The notes: generated by a model from the sequence alone, not told the origin. A stretch of DNA of 64,000 nucleotides from Hanleya hanleyi (GCA_036873755.1 JAVTVY010020524.1:1-64000), one strand, 5' to 3'; shown: positions 38,667 to 51,841, numbered from the stretch's first letter. Numbers and translations: made by a program.

Positions 38667-40115
38667 GGGCATTATAAGATTTGAAAACCAAATGCGTAAA
38701 CGAAGAGGAAAAAGTCCACGAAATAATTTGTGTTTATTTGTAAAGTTTCTGCATATCGGGCATTTATAAATGAAAATTGAAACATTTTTCTCTAATATAA
38801 ATTGATAAATTGGGTAAATTTAAAAAGAATGGACAAATGATAACGTTAAACGGGAAGACAATTCACCATATATATGGTCAATTCCACATAACTCTAGGTA
38901 GGCCTACTTAATCTCTAAATTCTTAAGCTCCAATTACCGTGATAACTCTGAAACAGTTGTGTAGTAGGTACCCTGCGCTGTTAAGAGCAACAACAAAACG
39001 TACTAAACAATTGACTTCATGCTCAGTGGCGCCCCCTACAGTCTGCAATAATTTCACTAACAGGTGGCCAATTTCAATATATTTTGAATTCATGAGAAAT
39101 AATACCCCAGATACTTGGGGTCAAACGTTTGTTGTTATAATTTATCATACAAATGACCAGTCTTCTCATAGTTATCAAAAGAATTTCGTAATTATTAATT
39201 TTGAATTGCATAATATGACTTAGACATCTGAAAATATTGCTGTTGCGCCCGTGACGTTTTTTCTATAATTATTGATAAGCAACCAAAGAAATGTATTGCA
39301 AAATTTTATGTTGACTCTTTTTTATTTTTAGTTGATAATCCCCAATGATATTATCCAGGAAACAATTCTCTGTTGTTTAATTAACCTGGTTAATTAGTGT
39401 CACGGGCTAGAGTTTATGTTGTCACCGGCGCTACATCTGCGAGTGTAGCACCCGTGATGATATTTCATGCAAAGTAGTTCAACCAGAAAAGCACTACGTA
39501 ACTTCAATTTTGCAACACTGGATTTATTGGGGGCGGAAGATTTGTCACAAGCCAAATTTAGGTCAAGGTCAAAGGGTGTAAGGCCACTATGATCCCAAAA
39601 TGAGGAAATTGTTCAAAGTCACATTTTTTTTTTTTTAATTTTTGTGTCATTACTTACATTAAGGGAAGATTATATGTCAGGTATTGGTACCAAAATTTAG
39701 TTCAATGTCAGAAGTGAAGGTCTCCAGAAAACCGGAAATCATTAAAAATCAGACAGGATAGTCATGAAAAATGAAAAGAAAGACATATCCTCGATCGAAC
39801 AACATCAGGTTCTAAGACAGTTGGAATATCCCTCATTGAACGTTCGCAGTCACATTATCATGATTATTTTCAAAACAGACCCATCACAAATTGATTAACT
39901 TACCCTACAAGAGCAGTTCTATTACTTCACTCTGCATTCTAGTGTGTCTCAGGGTAGCCTATCAATTACTATCGTTCCTCGAGTGGATTTATTTATGTCA
40001 AATCGATGGTCAGTCATGTTTTGATAATGTACATGTAAAACTCTTCTACTGAATTATAGTTTATGATAAAAGTTTAAACTCTGACTAGTAAATCAGAATA
40101 AGTTTAGGTATACAC

Positions 40116-40630
40116 GATAGATATCTCATTTTTGGTCATTCCTGTGACAATGTATATATACACAGTATATATCCCCCTTTTGTTCATTTCTGTGACAATG
40201 TATATATACACAGTATATATCCCTTTTTGGTCATTTCTGTGACAATGTATATATATACTGTAGATATCCCCTTTTTGGTCATTTCTGTGACAATGTATAT
40301 ATACACAGTAGATATCCCCTTTTTGGTCATTTCTGTGACAATGTATATATACACAGTAGATATCCCCTTTTTGGTCATTTCTGTGACAATGTATATATAC
40401 ACAGTAGATATCCCCATTTTGGTTATTTCTGTGACAATGTATATATACACAGTAGATATCCCCTTTTTGGTCATTTCTGTGACAATGTATATATACACAG
40501 TAGATATCCCCTTTTTGGTCATTTCTGTGACAATGTATATATACACAGTAGATATCCCCTTTTTAGTCATTTCTGTGACAATGTATATATACACAGTAGA
40601 TATCCCTTTTTTTGGTCATTTCTGTGACCA
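40116..40630. repeat. 48-bp minisatellite, array 2
   Basis: About ten copies of the same 48-bp unit as at 1768-2008. The empty site of the 1.6-kb TIR element lies within it at 40255-40261. Confidence 0.9.
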
Positions 40631-40792
40631 TGCAATTTTCTAATTACCCAAAGGAGAAATCTAACCTCTGTTCACAATTTACGGTTTTAAAATAGTTCTG
40701 TTCAAATTCTGGGCAGTTTACTGACCAAGAATGTGCTTGAATGTAGCGCCCGTGACAATGGAATTGACCATATATTTTTTAAGGGGAATACT

Positions 40793-41069
40793 TCACCGGT
40801 TTCTCTCCAGTATGAGTTGTCTGGTCAGATTTCTCTTTAATGTACACCTGTACTCACGCACTGGACACTTGAACGGTTTCTCTCCAGTGTGTTTTCTATT
40901 ATGTTCAGTCAGACTATCCGGTGTTGTACACCTGTACTCACGCACTCGACTATTGTAGGGTTTCTCTCCAGCATGAGTTTTCTTGTGTCTGGTCAGAATA
41001 CCCAGGTCTTGTACAACTGTACTCACACACTGGGCACTTGTATGGTTTCACTTCAGTACGAGTCGCCAT
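40793..41069 (-). pseudogene. C2H2 zinc-finger gene remnant (A2)
   Basis: Same structure as 4037-4313. It has an ATG at 41067-41069 (MATRTEVKPYKC), a frameshift in the first finger, then a short frame with lost zinc ligands (NSRVREY, CPVREY) and a truncated end. The same defects in both copies show the gene was already broken before the segmental duplication. Confidence 0.75.
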
Positions 41070-41146
41070 GTTACTATCAAGTTATCGATTGTGCTGCCGT
41101 TATCAAATACCAGGTTCTTGAAGCATGTCCTAAATGATGAGTGATG

Positions 41147-41891
41147 GTTACAATACAATACAATACAAACTTTATTTATACTCAGAACTACAATATTTGC
41201 AACGCTAGCTCTACCGAGCTAATATATCTGAGGTTAAATAACAGTAAAAATAAATTAAAAATAACGATGAAGGTAAAAAACTCAGTAGCATAATAAAACT
41301 TAGATTTTGCAGAAGTGGCATTTGCATGCATCACCCGTCCACGTTTTTATTAACCTCCTGAAAACCTTAATGTCAGTTGTTTCCCGGAGCTGATCTTGTA
41401 GTCCGTTCCATATTTGGGCACCGAAGGTTTTGAAGGAGTGTAACCCAGAAGTTACAGTTCTGACATGCTGCCTAGTAACAGTGTTTTTTTGCCTTAGATT
41501 ATACCGGCAGTTTTTCTTTTCGAACATATCGTTCAGATAAGGTGGGTTCAGCCCATTCAGACATTTAAAAACCTCGATGGCAATTTTCTGCAATCTAGCC
41601 ACCTCGAGACTTGGCAGATTTGCTTTCCTGAGCAAGGCTTCATAAGACAAATGGTTAGTCTTATATATAAATTGTAGAGCTCTATGCTGTAGCTTTTCTA
41701 ACTTTTTAGTGTTTACAGCTCCACAGTGATGCCAAACTACAGGGCAATAACCACTTGTTTGCCTTACCTGGTGCACAATTTCAGATTTACTTTTCCCCTC
41801 AACTAAGACAGAGTTATCGTCGGCATAATTAAAAAACTTTCCAAGTTTAATACAATTATAAATGTCATTAATAAAAATGTTAAAAATTGTT
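41147..41891 (-). mobile_element. Non-LTR retrotransposon fragment (reverse transcriptase C-terminus)
   Basis: Absent from copy A1, so inserted after the duplication. On the minus strand, 41300-41899 encodes the RT catalytic box FNYADDNSVL. The frame then jumps to the C-terminal segment typical of LINE RTs (LEKLQHRALQFIY, VARLQKIAIEVFKCLNGL). The missing sequence indicates an internal deletion as well as 5' truncation. The 3' end carries TTGTA repeats (41147-41170). Confidence 0.85.
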
Positions 41892-43409
41892 GTGTACAAT
41901 CGAGGGGGATCTCTTCAATATGGGCGATCAGCAGTTCCTCTATTTGACTAATCAACGTGATATATGCATTCTGAAATCATATAACATAATTTCAGCATTC
42001 TTATTTGCGATAAGTTTACCACACTATGAACGGAAGAACGACGTTTTCCGATGTTGCTAAATGCAGAAACTCTTTTGTGGACAATTGGATCTCCCCCGTG
42101 TGAAGTTCTGAATAATGGATCATGCCCCCCCCCCCGCTGTGTAAGTTGACGTGTTGGGTGTACACATACATCAAGTTCAACTGTACCCCAAAGTTCACCC
42201 GACAGTCGAGTAAGACGCGTCAGAGATAACCCAATTGAGCTTCACGTAGTGGAACGATTTTAGATTCACTCGTGCCAACAAAACTAGAACCGGAACAACA
42301 TATACACTAAGAAACTTGTACTCAAAGTTATATTTAATATTCATTTTGATTCGAAGATTTCGCAATATCAATCAGGATCGAGCCTAGTATTTGTGCGTCC
42401 ACTCTTTTGTACAATGTCGAGTTTCTTTGAAATTGTTACGTGTTGACCACGGTCGCCATTTTGAACTCGACCACTGGATCACTCTCGTCATCCCAGTCCG
42501 TCACGATAATGATGTCAATATTCCCCAAATTGTATTCCTGGTTGTATCGAAACGTCTTATAGATTCCTGTAATCACGAGCAGTGTGTTCGATTTATGTTA
42601 ATGAATTGCAAAAGTTTCTAGACTCTCAATCCCTTATTTTTCATGGTGTTACAGGGAGTCTCAACCCTATCTCGACGAAGTTAAATTTGGTAATTGTACG
42701 GAGTTTCACTTGAAATAGCGAATTTCGGGACTGCTCGGAACGCTGTTAATCCTTGGCAGCCGGGACTGGCCGTATACCAGGGGATTTGCGCGACATCCGG
42801 CTATCTCAGAACCGAACTGGGATTGCCCGAAGCTAGAATTCCGGAGCGGTCCGAAGCGGAAAGCTCGTGCACTTTATCCACTCGAGGGTTGGGTTTTGTT
42901 GAGACAAGACACGTTATGTTTCGGGTGGTTGGCGGGACGATTTCATCGGGGGGGTATTTTAAGTGAACATTGATTTGAGTGTTGCCAGGAGGGGCACACT
43001 ACTTCAGAAGCCGAGAGCTCATCGTACACGAGTATATATAAATCATGGCCATTACGGCCATTTCTTTTCCGTAGGGTTTTCTTCGATTTTGTCTCGAATT
43101 TTCCTTTTTATACGTCATTGCAAAAGAAAAAAATTGCTACAACTTCGATGGGAATCCAGTTGATGTCTTGAAAATACAAATAAAACCGGGATTAATTGGT
43201 TTCTTCGGAAATGAAACAAGAAAAATAGAAAATTGATAGAAAACGGCGAAGGCCCTGATGGGTCACAGTACGAAACCGAGAACAGACCGGGAACAATTCT
43301 TCAACGTCCTCGCGAGCGAGTGTATCTATCGATAAACGATACAGATTGGCCTGGAGATGTGAATGACAGCTCGCGGCCTATCGGCTTTTCATCTTGCCAA
43401 CGAAATAGT

Positions 43410-45925
43410 TCCTGTGTACCAAATTTCAGAAAGATCCATGAAATATTTCCTGAGAATTCACGGTAACAATGTTTCAAGGGGAAATTCAGGATGGCCGCCT
43501 TGTGGCCATATTGGATTTTGGATTCGGAACGAAAAAGGTATCTTGCACAACTAGACCATAAGGGGAACCTGTGTACCAAATTTAATAAAGATCCATGCAG
43601 TAGTTCCTGAGAAATCGCAATAAAGTTTCATGGGGAAATCCAAGATGGCCGTCTGATGGACATATTGGAATTTGGAATCGGACCAGAAAAGGTATCTTGC
43701 ACAATTGAACCGGTGTATCAAATTTGAGAAAGATCCAGGCTGTACTTCCTGAGAAATCATGATAAAAAAATTTCATGGGGAAGTATAAGATGGCCGCCTG
43801 GTGACCACATTGGATTTTTGATTCGGACCGAAAAAGGCATCTTGCATATCGAGACCCTAAGGGGAACCTGTGTACCAAATTTGAGAAAGATCCATGCAGT
43901 ACTTCCTGAGAAATCACGATAACAAATTTGCATGGGAAAATCAAAGATGGCCGCCTGTTGGCCATATTGAATTTTCGAATCGGACCAGAAAAAGTATCTC
44001 GCACAACTAGACGACAAGGTGAACTTGTGTACCAAACTTAACAAAGATCCATGCAGTACTTCCTGAGAAATAGCAATAACAAAGTTTCATGGGGAAATCC
44101 AAGATGGCCGTCTGATGGATATATTGGATTTTGGAATCGGACCAGAAAAGGTATCTTGCACAATTGAACCTGTGTATCAAATTTTGAGAAAGATCCAGGC
44201 TGTACTTCCTGAGAAATCATGATAAAAAAATTTCATGGGGAAGTCTAAGATGGCCGCCCGGTGACCATATTGGATTTCTGATTCGGACCGAAAAAGGCAT
44301 CTTGCATATCGAGACCCTAAGGGGAACCTGTGTACCAAAATTGAGAAAGATCCATGCAGTAGTTCCTGAGAAATGACGATAAAGTGGTATGGGGAAATCC
44401 AAGATGGCTGCCTGGTGGCCATACTGGATTTTCAAATCGTACCAGGAAAGGTATGTTGCACAACCAGACCCCAAGGGGAACCTGTGTACCAAATTTGAGA
44501 AAGATCCATGCAGTAGTTCCTGAGAAATCGCGATAACAATGTTTCATGGGGAAATCCAAGATGGCTGTCTGGTGGCCATAGTGGATTTTCGAATCGGACC
44601 GAAAAAAAAGGTTTCTTGCACAACTAGACCCCAAGGAGAACCTGTGTACCAAATTTGAGGAAGATCCATGCAGTAGTTTCTGAGAAATCGCGATAAGGTT
44701 TCATGGGGAAATCCAAGATGGCTGCCGGGTGGCCATATTAGATTTTCGAATCGGATCAAAAAAGGTTTCTTGCACAACTAGACCTCAAGGGAAACCTCTG
44801 TACCAAATTTGAGAAAGATCCATGCATGCAGTAGTTCCCGAGAAATCGCGATAACAAGGTTTCATGGGGAAATCCAAGATGGCTGCCTGGCGGCCATATT
44901 GGATTTTCGAATCGGACCAAAAAAGGTATCTTGCACAACTAGACCATAAGGGGAACCTGTGTACCAAATTTAACAAAGATCCATGCAGTAGTTCCTGAGA
45001 AATCGCAATAATGTTTCATGGGGAAATGCAAGATGGCCGTCTGATGGACATATTGGATTTTGGAATCGGACCAGAAAAGGTATCTTGCACAATTGAACCG
45101 GTGTATCAAATTTGAGAAAGATCCAGGCTGTACTTCCTGAGAAATCATGATAAAAAAATTTCATGGGGAAGTATAAGATGGCAGCCTGATGACCATATTG
45201 GATTTTTGATTCGGACCGCATAATGCATCTTGCATGTCGAGACCCTAAGGGGAACCTGTGTACCAAATTTGAGAAAGATCCATGCAGTACTTCCTGAGAA
45301 ATCACGATAACAAATTTGCATGGGAAAATCAAAGATGGCCGCCTGTTGGCGATATTGAATTTTCGAATCGGCCCAGAAAAGGTATCTTGCACAACTAGAC
45401 GACAAGGTGAACATGTGTACCAAATTTAACAAAGATCCATGCAGTAGTTCCTGGGAAATCGCAATAACAAAGTTTCATGGGGAAATCCAAGATGGCCGTC
45501 TGATGGACATATTGGATTTTGGAATCGGACCAGAAAAGGTATCTTGCACAATTGAACCTGTGTATCAAATTTGAGAAAGATCCAGGCTGTACTTCCTGAG
45601 AAATCATGATAAAAAAATTTCATGGGGAAGTATAAGATGGCCGCCTGATGACCATATTGGATTTTTGATTCGGACCGCATAAGGCATCTTGCATGTCGAG
45701 ACCCTAAGGGGAACCTGTGTACCAAATTTGAGAAAGATCCATGCGGTAATACCTGAGAAATCACGATAACAAATTTGCATGGGAAAATCAAAGATGGCCG
45801 CCTGTTGGCCATATTGAATTTTCGAATCGGACCAGAAAAAGTATCTTGCACAACTAGACCCCAAGGGGAACCTGTGTACCACATTTGAGAAAGATCCAAG
45901 TAGTAGTTCCTGTAACGAGAATTGG
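43410..45925. repeat. About 155-bp satellite array, copy A2
   Basis: About 16 units equivalent to 5890-8085; copy number and order differ from A1. It ends in GGACGGACGACGGACGGACG and the same hairpin (45979-46004). All long open frames here are repeat read-through. Confidence 0.9.
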
Positions 45926-45978
45926 TTACGGACGGACGACGGACGGACGACGGACCACCGACGAAAAGCGATTTGAAC

Positions 45979-46004
45979 AGCCCACCATCTGGTGATGGTG
46001 GGCT
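45979..46004. repeat. Terminal hairpin of satellite element (A2)
   Basis: Identical to the hairpin at 8113-8138: two 11-base arms with a 4-base loop. Confidence 0.75.
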
Positions 46005-46822
46005 AAAAAAGTGGTTGGGTATGTTCATGTATATTGGATGAGGTTATGACTCGAATGGCACGCTTTTGGACGCACAGTTGAGAAAATGAAGTTTTCAGGG
46101 ATTTGAGGACCTAAATATTCATCGAAGTTTGTTGTGGTATTTGGAATTTGTGAATCTTGGTTCGATGCCACCGAACTAAATATTCATTGAATTTGTTGGC
46201 AATTGTTTCGTTATCGGTAGTTTCACCGAGAATCACAAGTGTTAAAAGTGGTACCAGGAATATCACTCTTCTTGAGTAGTTTAAGATGAAGAGTTTTATG
46301 TAAAAGCATGAAATGAATGATTACTATGGATACCTAAAGAAACATGATTATCTGTTAGGGCATAAAATAACTGACAAGAAACTCAGTATAGTGCAGATAT
46401 GTCCTATTGTCTATAATAGAATGAGTGGTGAATATCTCACATTGTGTAAAACGAATAAAAATTAGGTCAATATAGTAGTACATATAGACCAATCTGTCTA
46501 TCTATATTAGAGTGAATAGTTCGCAGTTCAAACTGTCTGCCTTTGTATAGATTTATTTAACACGGGCTTCAATTCTGAACAAAGAAATACAACCATAGGT
46601 TTGTAATAGAATATATAATTTGTAGCTAACATTGACTGTCAATGTATATAGTAGATACAAATTTGTCAGTGATGTACAAGTAAATCATTCTACTGATCTA
46701 TGAACAGTTCATATTCAATTTGGAATTTTTAAATCCCAAGCTACATAACTGTGATCTATGGGACATAACTATGTTATTAGTTTTTAACTATGCCAATACA
46801 GTACAGGAATTCACCCTTCTTG

Positions 46823-47195
46823 ATTGACCGCACTGCGGTGGTCTAATGGTTAGAGCGTCGGCCTCGTAAGCGGTATGTACTGGGTTCGATCGCAGGCCGG
46901 ATCATACCTAAGACTTGCAAAATGGAACTTGTTGCTCCCTCGCTTACTCTCAGCATTAAGAGGATAGAACAAGGACTGGTTCGCTCGGTGTCAGTATAAT
47001 GTGACTGAGTGGGGTGTCATGTCTGCCTATGGCATGATATTTCAGTGGGACAGCACTATAAAATGGCAGCATTAGATCTGCTCTGTTACGAGTAGGTACC
47101 TCTGCCCCTCCCCCTCCTCTCCCTTCCCTTCTCCGTCGTGATATAGCTGAAAAAATGTTGAAAGCGACGTTAAACCCTATTCACTCACTCACTCC
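46823..47195 (+). mobile_element. tRNA-derived SINE (copy A2)
   Basis: Duplicate of the SINE at 8960-9335. The A box is TGGTCTAATGG. The B-box region has a C-to-G change (GGTTCGATCGC). Confidence 0.85.
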
Positions 47196-47409
47196 TTCTT
47201 GATTGTTGTATGGTAAAATCCTTGTCGGTCAAATCATGGGATAAAGATAAAGTCTGTTTACCAAAATTAAGAGTGAAAATCCATTAGGGCATAGAATGAT
47301 TTACAAATAACTCCGCATAGTATAAAATATTCTATAATAGAATGGATAGTGAACAGATGACATTAGTAGTAGGGTTAGAGGATATCGGACCTCTTTTCAC
47401 CTGGATGTA

Positions 47410-47432
47410 ACTATGACGTCACAACTTCCGAT
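47410..47432 (+). promoter_or_regulatory. CRE-like and ETS-like sites
   Basis: Perfect TGACGTCA at 47414-47421 is directly followed by CAACTTCCG, an ETS-type core. They lie about 380 bases before the TATA box of the polymerase gene. Assigned by consensus only. Confidence 0.45.
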
Positions 47433-47551
47433 GGTGGCGCCATCTGTACACTTTGGACGCAAGGGAGACAGCTTGATCTGTCAGAGTAGAGGCGTGGCCT
47501 TTGGTACATGTCTATACTTGTTGGTGTGTGTTGATGTACTGGGGTTTTTCC

Positions 47552-47795
47552 TAGGCGGCCATGTTTTAAAATGGCTGTGTTTTTGGGCGGCCATGTTGGA
47601 AAATGGCCGTGTTTTTGGGCGGCCATGTTTTAAAATGGCCGTGTTTTTGGGCGGCCATGTTTTAAAATGGCCGTGTTTTTGGGCGGCCATGTTTTAAAAT
47701 GGCCGTGTTTTTGGGCGGCCATGTTGGAAAATGGCCGTGTTTTTGGGCAGCCATGTTGTAAAATGGCCGTGTTTTTGGGCGGCCATGTTGGATAG
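47552..47795 (+). repeat. 32-bp tandem array of paired YY1-like sites
   Basis: Eight copies of GGGCGGCCATGTTTTAAAAT plus GGCCGTGTTTTT. Each unit has CGGCCATnTT facing its reverse complement, so there are two inverted CCAT cores per unit, resembling the YY1 consensus. The array ends directly before the TATA box at 47803, so it is probably a proximal enhancer of the polymerase gene. Confidence 0.65.
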
Positions 47796-47803
47796 AAAAA
47801 CGT

Positions 47804-47843
47804 ATAAAAGGGGGTGATTTTTAGGGGTTGGGTGTATTCATTG
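47804..47843 (+). promoter_or_regulatory. Core promoter of the polymerase gene (40-bp shared element)
   Basis: TATAAAAG at 47803-47810 is followed by GGGGTGATTTTTAGGGG and TTGGGTGTATTCATTG. The 40 bases 47804-47843 recur exactly at 61623-61662 before the rightward RING gene. The TATA-to-end spacing suits a TATA plus initiator core, with transcription starting near the TATTCATT end. A leader of about 125 bases with CTGC repeats follows before the ATG at 47970. Confidence 0.75.
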
Positions 47844-47969
47844 CACTACCTTACGGAGCACTCTGACTGACCTGACCAGCCTGACCAGCCTGCCTGCCTG
47901 CCTGCCTGACCGCTAGCCAGCCTGCCTGTTTGCCTACCAGCTTGTTCTCACGAGAGGAGGAGAGAAAGC

Positions 47970-50900
47970 ATGAGACGTGGAGAAGATTTTCCCTGGGACC
48001 CAGCAGCACCTCCGGTTGAAGTCTTGCCTGAAGACGAGCGTGTGAGGGACATTTATCAACGTCACTGGGCTACCATACGTCATTGTTTTCACCGTGACCG
48101 TCGTCTATTGGACTTGTATAACTTTCGACTGCAGGACCTTACGTATTTGTCTACTTATGCGGAGAACATTTCACAGACCAGGTCACAGCGTTCAAGTTAA
48201 ATATCACATTCGGGTACATTTTACAGCACAAGGACACGGATCAGGTGCGGTATTATTATCCCAGCAATAATACTTATGTGTTTGACCAGCCATTCACGGC
48301 GACGGATGCGATTTCTCTTGAGCCACTCATCGACCAATTGACTACGTTGGACCCATTGGAATGGGCCCGGTTGCAACGCCCCAATACCCAATGGCTTGTG
48401 AAAATGGTGACCAACGTCACATTTATCGTCACAAAAATGAGAGATCATCCTATCGGTGCTCCTGTACTACTACCCCCTTCCTTGGCTGCTTCATCGAAAA
48501 GGCATGTATGCATTAACGGCAGCGAAACACGCACCCTACAAAGACCGGAAATGTGTGTTTCGGTGTTTGGCCGTGCATCTGGACGAGTGTGATCCCCAGT
48601 GTTGTGACAAAGTGGCCAATGGCTATTGGGAACAGTACTTAGAGCAGCAAGACTTGGATGAGCGGCACTTCCGTGGAGGCCCGTTCAAGAATTTGGATGA
48701 TGTGGAAACTCTGTTCAACATCAATATCTTTGTATACCGATTACGATGCGAGGAGGATACGTTTGTGGCTGAATTGGTTCGTCGTTCAACAGAACGATAC
48801 GCTTCTACCATGAAAGTCAATGTCTTCGACTACAATGGCGTGAGTCATTTTTCGCTCATCCACAATATGAGCCAGTACGCCCAGTCTTACAGTTGTGCCC
48901 AATGCCATCGGGTGTTTGACCAGTCTTGGAACCTACATCGACACGAGAAGATTTGTGAGAAACGAAAATTTCCTGGTGGGGTGTATCATAATACGCCTAC
49001 TATTTTCGTTATTTTCCCTACCGGGCGTGTTACGATTTTGAGGCCCTATTGGAGCCCATGGACATGTTTTCAGCGAAAACGCAGTGGACGCAGCGCCATA
49101 TTCCCCTGAGTGTCAGCATTTCCAGCAACGTACCTGGCTATGACGCTGCACCGGTCTGTTTCGTGTCTACCGGGGATTCCCATGAGTTGATCACCTGCAT
49201 GATGGCGTATTTAGAGGAAATCAGTGCGGCCAGTACGGAATTGTTGGTGTCCAAGTTCCAGGACATACTGGACCAGCTGGACGATCGGATTCCTATACCG
49301 GGTGTAGCGTTTAGTGACGATGAAGAGTCGGAGTCGGAGCCGGAGTCGCAGCCGGAGCCCATGCAGTCGCAGGATATGCCTTTACCGAAACCGTATGCGG
49401 AGAAATTGAAAGTGCGCTTCCTACAATATCTAGGTCAGTTACCGGGGCTGGGTTTCAACTCGGGACGATATGACTTGAACATGGTGAAGGAATTTCTCTA
49501 CCCCTACTTGGCCCAGGCGAATACCATCAAGTCCGTCATCAAGAAGATCAATAATCATATGGCCCTCACTACCACATCACTTCATTTCCTGGATGTACGG
49601 AACTACTTAGCTCCTAATTATAGCTATGATCAGTGGGTGAAGGCGTATGACTGTGCACAAACCAAAGGGAGGTTCCCATACACGTATATATCGACTCTCG
49701 ACCGTTTGCAGGAAACACAGTTGCCACCCCGGGATGCTTTCTTTGACGATTTGAAGCAAGTGGAATGTCTGGAGGACACGTACCGGGAACTACAGCAGGT
49801 TTGGAACGATCAGCATATGCAGACCTTGCGAGATTTCCTGATGTGGTATAATAACTTAGATGTGGTTCCTTTCCTGGAAGCGGCCGAGAAAATGATTCAA
49901 CTCTTTCGTCGTGAGATGCACGCATGCATCTTCAAGGAGTGCTTGAGTTTACCGGGTCTGGCGCTTCGCCATCTTTTTCAAGAGTGTCCTACGTACTTCT
50001 CGCTGATACAGCAACAAGATGCGGACATGCATCATTGTCTAAAGCAGAACATTGTCGGTGGACCGAGTCTTATTTTTCACCGTTATCACGAGAAGGACGT
50101 CACTACTCTCCCCAGTGGAAAACCCTGTGCTAAGATCATCGGTTTCGATGCCAGTGCCTTGTACCTGTGGTCTCTGGCCCAACCTATGCCCAGTGGACAT
50201 TATACACGTTGGTTGGCGGAAGGTCGGCATTTTACACCACAACGCACTCCCTACAAGCATCTGGCTGATCAGTGGTTGGATTGGGAAGCCTATCGACGGG
50301 GAATTTATATACGACACCAGACCAACGCCACAGAGAAGCGGATAGGAGATCGTCGACTCCCCGTCGATGGGTTTGCCCTGGTGGGTAGGACACCGACCGT
50401 ATTTCAATTTTACGGTTGCTATTGACACAGCCACGAATGCCATTTCAGCGCTGGACGCTTCAACGAACGACGTGGAAAAGCACCGGAAGAATTACAGGAA
50501 GAAGTGGTGGAGAACGGTGATTATGTGAAAGAGAGAGGATACCATCTCATCGAAATGTGAGAGTGTGAATTTCATACCATGTGCCAGGCCCTACCCCATT
50601 TACGGCGTTTTCTAAAAGAGCGCGAGTACCCGCTGAGTCGTCGGCCACTCCTGAGTCTGCCACAGATGCTGGACGCCATTCGTTCGGGGGACCTCTACGG
50701 CTTTGTCGAATGTGATTTGCATGTTCCCGACACTCTGAAGCCCCTCTTCGCCCAGTACCCTCCCATCTTTAAGAACACGCTGGTGGGTCGAGATGATATT
50801 GGGGACACCATGGGGTCCCATGCGGAGCAACACGCGTGTTTGGCTCGACCTCGACGGATGTTGATTGGCAGTATGTGGGCAGAGAAAATCTTGCTGGGCA

Positions 50901-51841
50901 CTCCCTTATTACAGTGGTACATGAGCCATGGTTTGGAAATTACCAAAATATACCAAGTGATACAGTACGTACCCCACGCCTGTTTTGCGGAGAATGCCGA
51001 CATCGTGACGTCTGCCCGTCGTCAAGGTGTCCAAGACCCGAGTAAGGCCATCATCGGTGAATCGTGGAAGTTGACGGGCAATGGATATTATGGAAAAACG
51101 GTCACGAACCAGGATAAGCACGTGAACGTGAACATTTATACTACTTCCCAAGCCCGCAAAAAAGTGAATTCTCCTCTGTTTCGCTCCGTGCAGGTCATCG
51201 ATGACGACACCTATGAAATTACTTTAGCCAAGAAGACTATCCGTTACAACCTACCCCTGCAGATTGGATGTATGGTATACCAGGTGGCCAAGCCGAGGAT
51301 GCTGCAGTTTCTCTATGATTTCATGGGTGTGTATTATAATTCATCAGATTGGCAACTCATGGAGATGGATACGGACTCGGCCTACATGGCCGTCTCTAAT
51401 GCGGATTGGGAGTCCCTGGTGAAACCTGAGTTACGGGCACAGTGTGAAGCGGAACGGGACCAGTGGTTACCTGGACGTGACCATTACCAGTACGATAAGC
51501 GTACGCCGGGCCTCTTCAAGCTGGAGTGGAGTGGGGATGCTATGATTGCTCTCTCCTCCAAGACATATTACTGTTACGGGGGAGACGAAAATAAGTTTAG
51601 CTGCAAAGGGGTGAGCCGGCGCGATCCCAACATCGACAAAGCCTTGTACTTGAACGTGCTGCAAAGCCAGGCCAGTGCGAGTGGAACTAACCGAGGATTT
51701 CGGGTGGTGGACCACCAGATGCGGACGTACATCCAGCAACGAGACGCCTTTACTTTTTTTTTACCCGAAACGGAAAGTCCTGGCCGATGGCATCAGAACT
51801 ACTTACTTGGACTTGTGAAAAATGTCGAACACACACTATAA
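47970..51841 (+). pseudogene. polB: Family B DNA polymerase (protein-primed type), broken
   Basis: Replicative polymerase of the element, about 1,290 codons. Visible: a C2HC finger-like motif near 48890-48960; exonuclease motifs with DFE at 49034-49042, GRYDLN near 49470 and YNNLD near 49850; palm motif A GFDASALY near 50145; motif B KLTGNGYYG near 51068; motif C DTDS at 51368-51379; and a KTYY segment near 51560. The frame shifts near 48190, 48460-48490 and 49005. In-frame TGA codons occur at 50423-50425 and 50558-50560. A 9-T run (51754-51762) is probably a further indel, since another frame past it ends at 51818. The start ATG at 47970 lies 160 bases after the TATA box. Confidence 0.92.

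Larger units (their letters stand above)
38667..47364. repeat. Segmental duplication, copy A2
   Basis: Second direct copy of 1-9501. It lacks the 1.6-kb TIR insertion and the roughly 240-bp insertion of A1, but has a LINE fragment at 41147-41891. Its right end is the provirus insertion point: GATGACATT at 47356-47364 corresponds to 9493-9501. Confidence 0.9.

Noticed and set aside
49138..49362. Ser/Asp-rich reverse frame within PolB
   Set aside because: Antisense shadow of the acidic PolB segment.
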